From assembly GCA_964571815.1 (NCBI GenBank), contig CAZNDN010000069.1, positions 1-20,470 of the forward strand: a stretch of 20,470 bases of DNA. The letters run 5' to 3'. This stretch comes from CAZNDN01 sp964571815 (lineage in GTDB: Bacteria; Fibrobacterota; Chitinivibrionia; Chitinivibrionales; WJKA01). Below the pieces are notes generated by a model. The model was not told the origin of the DNA. It searched no databases and was given only the letters and a program-made list of their open reading frames with translations. Every line of letters starts with the position of its first letter. The first letter of the stretch is position 1. This document shows positions 7,485 through 14,989 of this stretch, in pieces. The position numbers and the translations under genes are program-made.

Positions 7485-8533
7485 ATGCAGGCGTCCGCAT
7501 CTCGACACCGAAATGAATACGGCTTCCTGGATCATGGCGGGCCGCGTGCAGCGCTGGCGATTCTCGTTTGGTTCGTTGTTTCCGCCGGGGCCCTCCCTGC
7601 GCCGACATCGTTGATTACGTTCGTCCAGGGGGACAGTCTGCGCGACGTTGAAGTTGTCTGGACCGACAATGCCGACACTGAAGAAGGCTATGCCGTGGAG
7701 CGCAAGGAAAATGAAGGAGACTGGGAGGAGGTGGACCGCACGGAGGCCGATGCGACGTCGTGGGTCGACGAGCGCCTGGATATCGGTTCAACCTACAACT
7801 ACCGCGTGCGTGCGTTCGCCGGCGACGAATACTCCGACTACTCCAACGAAGATTACGCGCAGATTACCGGCGTGCCGTATATCTATATGACTGCTCCGCT
7901 GTACGAAGAGGGAGGAAGCAACGAGCTCAGCGCCGGTGCGACGGTCAGGGTGAAGTGGATCTCCAATAAGGTCAGCGAGACGCGGATTATTGTGATGGAT
8001 TCCCTGGGTTTGAATCCGGTTGAATACAACGACGGCCCGGTGNNNNNNNNNNNNNNNNNNNNNNNNNNNNNNNNNNNNNNNNNNNNNNNNNNNNNNNNNN
8101 NNNNNNNNNNNNNNNNNNNNNNNNNNNNNNNNNNNNNNNNNNTATTGTGATGGATTCCCTGGGTTTGAATCCGGTTGAATACAACGACGGCCCGGTGAGG
8201 ACATCGCAGGATGAGTGGAACAACTTCCCGCTGACTCTTCCCGACTCCCTGCTGAACCGGAAGATTTATGTGCAGGTGCGCGAATACAACGATCTGGTCT
8301 GGGATACGCAGGGCCCCTTTCTGGTGACGCCTTCAAGCGCGGTACGGCCTTTTCGAATGCCCGATCGCATACATACTCGTCCGTCTTCATGGGGCGACCG
8401 GGCGGGTCCGCTCCATTTTACGCTGCGAGGCCTGCGCGTACCGGCGCCTCACGCTCGACGAGTCCCCGCTCGTGCGGTCGTGCGGCTCGTTGACGGACAC
8501 GGGGCGAGACGGGTTATTCCGTTGCGGCCGTAG
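7485..8533 (+). CDS. Secreted FN3 / Ig-like domain protein (interrupted by an assembly gap)
   Basis: The gene starts at ATG 7485, four bases after the stop of paralogue A, whose last codons carry the AAGGAG ribosome site: tight translational coupling. Residues 21-39 form a signal-peptide core behind an unusually long N-region. Residues ~39-127 are FN3 (VEVVWTDNADTEEGYAVERK through YNYRVRAFAGDEYSDYSNED), the same subtype as in its neighbours. Residues ~131-225 look like a second Ig-like domain (LSAGATVRVKWIS). The final ~50 residues (FTLRGLRV...ARAVVRLVDGHG) resemble a degenerate sorting tail. The 100-N gap breaks the frame as assembled, but removing the gap and one 55-bp duplicate (155 bp) restores a single 297-residue ORF. 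It is probably an adhesive or structural accessory of the flanking propeller proteins, which is inferred. Confidence 0.8.
7988..8042. repeat. 55-bp duplicate, left of gap 1
   Basis: Identical to 8143-8197 across all 55 bases; the copies abut the two ends of the 100-N gap. This is best read as one sequence present on the ends of two contigs. Confidence 0.97.
8043..8142. other. Assembly gap 1 (100 N)
   Basis: Exactly 100 N inside the FN3 gene. The round length is a scaffolding placeholder, not a measured distance. The flanking duplication and restored frame suggest that no sequence is missing. Confidence 0.97.
8143..8197. repeat. 55-bp duplicate, right of gap 1
   Basis: Second copy of 7988-8042. 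After collapse, the frame on the left (position multiple of 3) continues into the right-hand frame. Confidence 0.97.
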
Positions 8534-8571
8534 CGGGCATGGGATGTGCGCGCGCTCCAATACCGGAGGGA

Positions 8572-8628
8572 GTGCCGTAACTCGGGCGGTCCGAGGAAGA
8601 AGCGGCACCTTTCGCGGGATCACGTGAT
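8572..8628 (+). promoter_or_regulatory. Nested hairpin and ATCACGTGAT palindrome between genes
   Basis: The 127-bp gap between the FN3 gene and paralogue B contains an outer stem GTGCCG (8572-8577) with CGGCAC (8603-8608). Inside it is a second stem, CTCGG (8581-8585) with CCGAG (8591-8595). A 10-bp perfect palindrome, ATCACGTGAT (8619-8628), follows. There is no T-run, so it is not a canonical terminator; an RNA-processing element or operator is possible. Confidence 0.35.
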
Positions 8629-8660
8629 GATCGCGCAAACCGCATACAAGGACATGTCTT

Positions 8661-10736
8661 ATGCACCGATTCCCCCGGACAACGTTCGCACTGATTCTGA
8701 TCGCAGCCGCCCTTCTTCCGTGGAGCAGACTGCTTTCCTTCGAAGAGTACACATTCGAAGGGTACGGTTTCTTTTACTACGTCGACTCCTACCAGGATTC
8801 CACCAACTGTCATGCGCGGGACGGGATATGGCGTGTCGATCTGGCAACGGGCGAGGAAGAGCAGATATTCGGCGACAACAGCGAGAAATACCTCATTGAG
8901 CGATGCGGGTTGAGCTACAACGGCAAGCAACTGGTGTTCAAGGCCAAGAGCATCGGCAACGGGATGATCAACAACGACGGCACGGGTTACCAAAAGCTGT
9001 CGTCCTCGCTGCCCTTGACGATCTATCCGCCGGGGGCACAGATTTTCTGGTCGAAGCTGGGGTTTTACGCTGTTTTCGACGAGCAGCTCAGGCGCTACGA
9101 CCTTCATACGGGCGACTACGAGGTAGTGCCGTTCCCTCCGCTGGCGATTCCCGGGGAGAAGGGCACCTTCAATTGCTTCGTGTCGGGAGACGGCGCGAGA
9201 GTATGGACCCGCGCCCTTCAAAGGCAGATCGGCTGGGGGCCCAAGCTGTATCGTGACTATTGCCACACGTATTTCATCATGAACGACGACGGGAGTCCGG
9301 CGCGGCTGCACTCCCGCAACTGGTGGGGGCATCACGAGACGATCTCGCTTGACGGAAGCCACATGCTCTTCCAGAATTTCGGCCACGACGGGATCTGGCT
9401 GGTGCGCCATGATGACGGGCAGCGGACCGCGGACATACTGTACAAGAAGACGCCGATACCGGAGCCCAACTACGATGACGCGTGCGGGAGCTATCCGCAG
9501 GGTGATGCGCTCAGATACGTGACCAACAGCAATGTGTGGATCTACATGTATTTCCGTCCGCGCAAGATCGGTCACGGAGAGCTGTTTGGAACGGACGAGC
9601 GGTGTTTTTTTCAGAGCGTGTGGAACTGGCGCACCAACAAGCGCGTGAAGATACACGGCCCCGAAGACGGGACGTGGATGCAGCGCTGCCGATCACTCCG
9701 TGCCGTACGGTGCGCGGGGATCTGGAAAGGCTACGATTTGCCCGCGCTTGACGACGACAACACCGCCTGCCTGGTTCCGTACCGCAAGGATGTGACTTTT
9801 CGGACCGCGAAAAAAACCTCGGCGATGGAAAGAGAGGTGCGGGTCGGCAATATCGATGACGGCGCACTGGAAGGGGTTGCCGTGAAGGTTGAACCACAGA
9901 GTGCCGCCTCGTGGCTGGATGCGGTTGTTGGGACCACCACCAACTCATCCATCACACTGAGTCTGAAGGTTGATCCAACGGCGCTGACACAGGACAGTGG
10001 GAGCGCCGAGGTAATCGTGAGCGCGGAAACGGCGCGAAACACGGCTTCGTTTACGGTGCATGCCGACAACACCATGCTTCCCCGGCCGGAGAATTTCGTG
10101 GTGTTTCATGCGAACATGAGCGATTCGTTCGCGTATCCGGAGCTTACGTGGGACGATGTTGCGGAGGGGGAGGACGGGTATAGTGTTGAGTTTTATACCC
10201 ACCATGAGTATTGGTTAAGGGACTGGGAAGTTATCGATACGCTTGCGCCGAACGCCACCCGGTACCTCTCGCCGCTTTTCGACTATACCGATGAGAACAA
10301 GAACGGGCACTACCGTATTCGGGCGTTCACCGACGAGGGGTTGGTGTCGCCGTACTCGGATGAAGGGTGGTTTGCGGTGCCTCCGGACAGCCTGGTGCCC
10401 CCTTCACCCGAGCTGGTGCGTGAGCCCTGGAACGCGGGCGAGGTATCGCGGGGCAGGTGGCAAGGAGTTACGGATGCCGCGGCGCACCGACACGCCGCGG
10501 CGCCGCGTGTGTCGCACGCGGGCAACGAAGTAGTGGTGGAGCGGGTCGGCCTGTCGAGCCGGGGACGGGTGAGTATCGTTTCGCCCCGGGGCCGTGTCGT
10601 TGCGCGGCGGTCGTTTGACGGCTCCGGGTCTGTTCGCCTCACGCTTCCCGCACCCACCGCGGGCGTGTATCTGATTCGAATCGTCGGTATGTCGGGTTCC
10701 CCGCGGACGATCCGAAGGTGTTTACTTGATTACTAG
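8661..10736 (+). CDS. Secreted beta-propeller / BACON-like / FN3 protein, paralogue B
   Basis: 691 aa, with AAGGA 8 nt before ATG 8661. Residues 1-26 are a clear signal peptide (core FALILIAAALLPW). Domains follow paralogue A: propeller (27-~375) with the conserved stretches CHARDGIWRVDLATGEE (50-66) and NWWGHHETISLDG (220-232); BACON-like domain (~378-468) with VEPQSAASWLDA; FN3 domain (~473-573); and C-terminal sorting-like domain (~614-691) ending in the typical TAGVYLIRI strand. The His-His pair 224-225 is conserved in both paralogues. In some propeller enzymes, such as oligogalacturonate lyases, propeller histidines bind metal, but no catalytic set can be assigned here. The gene separates the FN3 gene from the tandem SGNH gene and probably belongs to the same transcript. 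A surface glycan-binding or -processing role is inference. Confidence 0.9.
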   Translation: MHRFPRTTFALILIAAALLPWSRLLSFEEYTFEGYGFFYYVDSYQDSTNCHARDGIWRVDLATGEEEQIFGDNSEKYLIERCGLSYNGKQLVFKAKSIGNGMINNDGTGYQKLSSSLPLTIYPPGAQIFWSKLGFYAVFDEQLRRYDLHTGDYEVVPFPPLAIPGEKGTFNCFVSGDGARVWTRALQRQIGWGPKLYRDYCHTYFIMNDDGSPARLHSRNWWGHHETISLDGSHMLFQNFGHDGIWLVRHDDGQRTADILYKKTPIPEPNYDDACGSYPQGDALRYVTNSNVWIYMYFRPRKIGHGELFGTDERCFFQSVWNWRTNKRVKIHGPEDGTWMQRCRSLRAVRCAGIWKGYDLPALDDDNTACLVPYRKDVTFRTAKKTSAMEREVRVGNIDDGALEGVAVKVEPQSAASWLDAVVGTTTNSSITLSLKVDPTALTQDSGSAEVIVSAETARNTASFTVHADNTMLPRPENFVVFHANMSDSFAYPELTWDDVAEGEDGYSVEFYTHHEYWLRDWEVIDTLAPNATRYLSPLFDYTDENKNGHYRIRAFTDEGLVSPYSDEGWFAVPPDSLVPPSPELVREPWNAGEVSRGRWQGVTDAAAHRHAAAPRVSHAGNEVVVERVGLSSRGRVSIVSPRGRVVARRSFDGSGSVRLTLPAPTAGVYLIRIVGMSGSPRTIRRCLLDY

Positions 10737-10784
10737 GCCGGCGTGTTCGGCGCACAACCGCCGTTGCGGGAGAAGGAGGGCTGC

Positions 10785-12469
10785 ATGATACGAAGTCTGT
10801 CGGGTTGTGTTGCTGCACTCTGTCTGCATGCCGCTCTGCTGTCGGCTCAGACACCGGAGTCGAAGGAGGAGATTCATTTGTGGAGCGCCGGCGCCAACGA
10901 ATTGACGAGAACGCGCGCGCTTTACATGGGGGGCCATCCCGAGACCATGGATATCTGCAGGGCGGCGGAAGGGAAATTGAGCGACGTGGGCAACGCCGAC
11001 AGCCGGTGGTCCACCACGGCATGCATCGGAGACCCGCGGCTTGTCGCGGAAATCGAGTTTCTCCTCAACAATGCCCACTACTCGGTGATTCATTTCACCA
11101 ACGGCATGCACAATTTCAGCTACAGTGAAAATCAGTATGCCGCTGCATTGCCGGAGGTTATGGCCGCGTTGAAAGACAACGCCCGTTCGGCGAAGGTTAT
11201 CTGGGCCACCAGTATGCCGACCCTGGATGAAACGAAACGCGAGCGCGTGCGGGAACGGAATCGTTTGTTGTTGGAGGCGTTGTCGGACGATCCGTTTTTC
11301 GCGGTAAACGATCTGTACGAATTGACCAGTGATCATCCCGAGTATTTCACCGGCAGCGGGTACGGTTTGAGTTCGGAGGGTATGACCGTGGTCGGTCAAC
11401 AGACGGCATCGTACCTGCGCCCCGTGTTGGAAGCGGCCGCGGAGNNNNNNNNNNNNNNNNNNNNNNNNNNNNNNNNNNNNNNNNNNNNNNNNNNNNNNNN
11501 NNNNNNNNNNNNNNNNNNNNNNNNNNNNNNNNNNNNNNNNNNNNGGTCGGTCAACAGACGGCATCGTACCTGCGCCCCGTGTTGGAAGCGGCCGCGGAGC
11601 AGCCGGAGCCGGACTACCGCCTTTACGGTGGAGCGAAGGTTTCGCGGGAGCAGATAGAATGGAGCGGCATTTCGATACACAAAGCCGATCAATCTTCGCT
11701 GCCCCGTGTGCTCTTCGTGGGCAATTCGATTGTCAGGAGCTGCTTTCCCACTCTTGTGAGCGCGCTGGACGCCGAAGCCTACTGCACGCTTCTGGCCACG
11801 TCGTTCTGTGTGGCGGATCCGGGCTTTGACATTCAGCTCGAGTTGATACTCCGGGAGCATCACTACGATGTTGTCCATTTCAACAACGGTCTGCACGGAT
11901 GGGGCTACACGGAGGCCGAATACGATTCGGGTTACGGGCGAACGATTCGCACTATCCGTGAAGTGAGCCCCGGGAGCAGGATTATTGTCGGCCTGACCAC
12001 CCCCGATTTCAACAAGCCCGATCAGGACAGCCGGATCGACGAACGGAACGAGAGTGCGATTCGCCATGCGGAGGAGAACAATCTGACGATCAACGACCTG
12101 AACATGGTTGCCAGGCTTGACCCTTCGTTTCATGCCGGTGACGGCGTGCATTTTCACAGCAACGGCGTGCAGGCGCTCAGTGCGGCCATGCTTACGTACG
12201 TGAGCGAAGCGCTGGAGCAGCCGCCGGGCAACGCCGCACTACCACGGCCTGCTTTGTCCGCCGGGTTCCTTCCGAGGGGCTCGCCGTTTGCCGTGATTGC
12301 CGGCACCGGGCCGGCGGGGTACCGCCGCGGCGCCGGCCGGGGGGCGTGGTATTCGACACGATATCGTGCGTATACGCTTCGGGGATCTCCTGTCGGCGCG
12401 GTACGATGGGGATCGGGCGAGGTTGCCGCCGGGGTCTACCCGATAGCGGCGGAGGACCGTGGAAGGTAG
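10785..12469 (+). CDS. Secreted tandem SGNH-hydrolase-like protein, N-terminal domain inactive (interrupted by an assembly gap)
   Basis: ATG 10785 has a GGAGGG site and starts a signal peptide (core CVAALCLHAALLSA). Collapsing 155 bp at the gap gives a 509-residue ORF. Two homologous domains follow: residues ~30-220 and ~250-435. The second has all SGNH blocks: FVGNS (Ser263), VVHFNNGLHG (Asn315) and GDGVHFHSNG (Asp401, His404). The first shows the same fold landmarks (VIHFTNGMHN, 101-110) but has no block I serine (SAGANEL instead), and the Asp and His are replaced by Ser191 and Gly194 (GSGYGLSSEG). The C terminus (about 470-509; AYTLRGSPV...AAGVYPIAAE) resembles a short sorting tail. It is last in the plus-strand run, 48 bp after paralogue B. 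The likely activity is carbohydrate or lipid ester hydrolysis by the C-domain, with the N-domain perhaps binding substrate; this is inferred. Confidence 0.85.
11390..11444. repeat. 55-bp duplicate, left of gap 2
   Basis: Identical to 11545-11599 across 55 bases and directly abuts the gap. Same length and geometry as at gap 1. Confidence 0.97.
11445..11544. other. Assembly gap 2 (100 N)
   Basis: Exactly 100 N inside the tandem SGNH gene, between its two domains. The duplication on both sides and the restored frame indicate an unmerged overlap rather than missing sequence. Confidence 0.97.
11545..11599. repeat. 55-bp duplicate, right of gap 2
   Basis: Second copy of 11390-11444. Removing gap plus one copy joins the two halves of the SGNH protein in frame. 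Confidence 0.97.
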
Positions 12470-12544
12470 GGTTCCGGAAGGTAATCCCGAGCGCGGGAGT
12501 CGCCTTGCGTTGTTGACACCCCTGCTTGATTATGCGTGAGACGC

Positions 12545-13294
12545 TCAGGTGCGGGTCTTCGTGGAAGCGGTGACAGCTTTGCGTTTCCTGCCGGTCCTTT
12601 TTCTCCCCCCGCTTCCTCTACGTCCTCGTCGTGCTTTTCCCTCTTCGGTGGCTTTTCGTTTCAGCAGCGCAAGGACCGCCGGTGAAACGGCGGCGCCGGC
12701 GGGCGGGGAGGGCTCGGACCGGATTTCAGGGCCGGTCGAAGGCTGTTCCGGTGGTGTCGCTTTTTTGCTTTGCTGCGTGGTTTCGAGAGGTTGTTGCCGA
12801 TCGTTTTTTTGGGAAGCAAACATCGGCAATTCACCTTCAGCCTCACCGCCGAAATCGTCGGTGTCGAATTCCGGCAGGACAGCGTTGTCCGCCTGGTCGC
12901 TGATTGACGCAAGGTAGGTTTTGAGCCTGGCGCCGTATCGTCGCGCGTAGTAGGATACCTTGTCAAGGCGTGTTTTGTTGCCGAAGATCGACGCCAGGTA
13001 GCGATCGTTGTCGACCTGCGTGATATGGATATGACGCTTCTTCCCCCGGTGGAACATGGTATTGAATTCGGATTCGCCGATGAGGTTGGCGATGGTGACG
13101 GTGGCGGCGAAGCTGCCGGTTACGAGGGCGGCAACGGATGTGGTATCGATTTCTTCGGTTGCTCCGCGGCAGGTAAGCAGGAGTCCTTCCCTGTTGGTCA
13201 GAAGCGTGCAGTCGAGTTGCGCCCGGTCAACAAAGCCGGCAAGTATCGTGTTCAGACGTTTGACATCCTCTTCGTAGAGAACGAAGTCACTCAT
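12545..13294 (-). CDS. MglB-like roadblock/LC7 protein with disordered basic tail
   Basis: 249 aa. The ATG at 13294 overlaps the end of the MglA gene by 8 bp (ATGAGTGA), with AAGGA upstream inside that gene, so translation is coupled. Residues 1-~130 are a roadblock/LC7 domain (DVKRLNTILAGFVDRAQLDCTLLTNREGLLL, through a conserved alpha/beta core). MglB proteins of this fold act as GTPase-activating partners of MglA. From ~135 the chain becomes acidic, then Pro/Ser/Glu-rich, and ends in a strongly basic Arg/Lys/Gly tail (about 215-249), absent from classical ~150-residue MglB. It faces the tandem SGNH gene convergently across 75 bp that hold no strong terminator. The role as MglA regulator follows from family and neighbour; what the tail binds is unknown. 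Confidence 0.85.
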   Translation of the reverse strand: MSDFVLYEEDVKRLNTILAGFVDRAQLDCTLLTNREGLLLTCRGATEEIDTTSVAALVTGSFAATVTIANLIGESEFNTMFHRGKKRHIHITQVDNDRYLASIFGNKTRLDKVSYYARRYGARLKTYLASISDQADNAVLPEFDTDDFGGEAEGELPMFASQKNDRQQPLETTQQSKKATPPEQPSTGPEIRSEPSPPAGAAVSPAVLALLKRKATEEGKARRGRRGSGGRKRTGRKRKAVTASTKTRT

Positions 13295-14786
13295 CCGAAT
13301 CCTTCTTGCCGAAAAGCTTTCCAAACAGTCCCTTCTGACCTCGCTCTTTCGGATTGACGGGCCGTCGAGTGGTCTTGCGCCGGTTCGTGTTCACTGACGT
13401 GAAGTACATGGGGCTGCCTTCCTGACGGGGCTGCTGAGGCTGGTCGTAGCCCTGGAAAGCACCGGCATCGTCCTCCTCGCCCCGGGGGGGGTAGCCCCGG
13501 GAGGTGTCGGGCCGGCCGGGGCCGTACTGTTCGGTCCCGGCCTGATCCCCCTGCTGAGGGAATCCCTCGAATTGCGGGGGTTGCTGAGGCGGCTGAGCGG
13601 CCGGGCCCGCACTTTGACCCGGCGGGGAGTATGTCTCGAACCCGCCGCTGTCCCCCTGAGCTCCCTGCTGCGGCGGTGCAAATCCCTGTTGCCCGGGGCT
13701 GGTGCCCTGCCTGCTTTCTATTTCTTTCTGGTACTTTTCGATTTCGAGATCAAGATCCGTCTTCTGATTGCCGTCGGACGGCTCCGGCCGGCCCTGAGCG
13801 GGCTGTTGTTGTTCGCAGGTTTGTTGCCCGGCCGCCGGCTCGTCCATGGTGGGGGACATCGGCTCCAGGTCAATCGTCCCGTAGTCGGCCTGTGAGGGCG
13901 CGGCTCGCGGAGGCTCGGACTGTGGAGGAGGTGAAAAGTCCGGTTCGGGTTGTTGCGGCCCGGGCTGCCGTGCCTGCTGCGGCGGTGAAGGCGGTTGTTG
14001 CGGCGGTGGCTGTTGCGACGGGCCCGGCCTCGAAAGGAACGGTTCGTCGTCCTGCAGCGGCGACTGCGGCCGGGGTGGTGGCGGCGGCGGTGGCGGCGGG
14101 GTGGCCGGCCGCTGTTGCGGCGCGGCCTGACTGGGAGGTGGAGTGGGTGGCCCCTGCTGCGCCCGGGAGGTCATGGCCGAACGAGTACTCGAACGTCGGG
14201 AGTACTTCCGGTTCAGCTCATCGATCACCATCTTACCGATCATCTTCAAGGACTCAAACACTCCCTGCCCCTTAACCGCTACCGCTTCGTTGGACGGTGC
14301 GTGATAGCGGTTGATCGCCTGGTCAAGTTGCTGCACGGGCATGGCGTCGGCAAGGTCCCGCTTGTTGTATTGGATCACCATCGGTATCTTGGTGTGATCA
14401 TAGCCGTACTCTGATAGATTGTCAAGCAGATTCTGAAAGCTCTCCAGGTTCTCGTTCATCTTGGTGCGCGAAGAGTCTGCCACGAACACGACACCATCGA
14501 CTCCGCGAAGCACCAGCTTTCGCGTCGCGTTGTAGTACACCTGCCCCGGAACCGTATAGAGCTGGAATTTTGTTGAAAACCCCTTTATCTTTCCGAGGTC
14601 AAGCGGAAGGAAATCGAAGAAAAGAGTCCGGTCGGTCTCGGTCGCCAGCGAAACCATGTTGCTCTTGTTGCCCTTGGGCACCTTCTTGTGGACAACCTGC
14701 AGATTCGTCGTCTTGCCGCTCAGGCCGGGGCCGTAGTAGACAACTTTCACGCTGATTTCACGCGCGCCGTAGTTGATCGAAGCCAT
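13287..14786 (-). CDS. mglA: MglA-type small GTPase with long Pro/Gln-rich C-terminal extension
   Basis: 499 aa. Residues 1-~197 are an MglA GTPase: P-loop GPGLSGKT (19-26), the G3 region TVPGQ (78-82, where Ras proteins have DTAGQ), NKRD (141-144) for guanine specificity, and VKGQGVFESL (171-180) at the end of the fold. MglA proteins are switches for polarity, gliding and pilus placement. Usual length is about 195 residues, but here ~300 residues follow that are rich in Pro, Gln and Gly, include nine consecutive Pro near residue 230, and end in a basic-hydrophobic segment (GLFGKLFGKK). The frame is continuous, and the stop overlaps the MglB start. ATG 14786 follows an AAGGAT site. Transcription likely starts at the promoter 14908-14880. 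The GTPase assignment is secure; the tail is probably disordered and involved in binding, which is inferred. Confidence 0.92.
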   Translation of the reverse strand: MASINYGAREISVKVVYYGPGLSGKTTNLQVVHKKVPKGNKSNMVSLATETDRTLFFDFLPLDLGKIKGFSTKFQLYTVPGQVYYNATRKLVLRGVDGVVFVADSSRTKMNENLESFQNLLDNLSEYGYDHTKIPMVIQYNKRDLADAMPVQQLDQAINRYHAPSNEAVAVKGQGVFESLKMIGKMVIDELNRKYSRRSSTRSAMTSRAQQGPPTPPPSQAAPQQRPATPPPPPPPPPRPQSPLQDDEPFLSRPGPSQQPPPQQPPSPPQQARQPGPQQPEPDFSPPPQSEPPRAAPSQADYGTIDLEPMSPTMDEPAAGQQTCEQQQPAQGRPEPSDGNQKTDLDLEIEKYQKEIESRQGTSPGQQGFAPPQQGAQGDSGGFETYSPPGQSAGPAAQPPQQPPQFEGFPQQGDQAGTEQYGPGRPDTSRGYPPRGEEDDAGAFQGYDQPQQPRQEGSPMYFTSVNTNRRKTTRRPVNPKERGQKGLFGKLFGKKDSDE

Positions 14787-14879
14787 TCACAGATCCTTTT
14801 CTCTATCTCCGTTGCGGAGTGCCGTTTAAGCTGAATTCATTCTCACCACTACCCGCTCTTCAGTCGTGGAAGACCGGCC

Positions 14880-14908
14880 GATATATCCTTAGTATCCCGA
14901 ATTATCAA
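14880..14908 (-). promoter_or_regulatory. Sigma-70-like promoter of mglA
   Basis: On the minus strand TTGATA (14908-14903), a 17-nt spacer and TATATC (14885-14880) lie ~95 bp before the MglA start. They fall in the only AT-rich part of the 203-bp gap after the DUF4388 gene. Confidence 0.55.
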
Positions 14909-14947
14909 AATAGTTCTTCTTTGGGGTATCATGCAAGACGCAATCCG

Positions 14948-14962
14948 CGGGCGCATTGCCCG
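14948..14962 (-). terminator. Small GC hairpin after the DUF4388 gene (possible terminator)
   Basis: CGGGC (14948-14952) pairs with GCCCG (14958-14962) around a 5-nt loop, ~30 bp past the stop of the DUF4388 gene. No T-run follows on the minus strand, so termination here is doubtful. Confidence 0.2.
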
Positions 14963-14989
14963 GTCCGATAATCCTTGCCGCTTCGCTTT

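Noticed and set aside
7988..8197. Direct repeat around gap 1 as a mobile-element target duplication or tandem repeat
   Set aside because: 55 bp is too long for a target duplication, an identical-length pair occurs at the second gap, and frame restoration fits contig overlap better.
12470..12544. Small inverted repeats (CCCG-AGCG-CGGG, TTCCGGAA, GCGT-GAG-ACGC) between convergent genes as terminators
   Set aside because: Stems of only 4 bp and no T-run on either strand; not enough to call.
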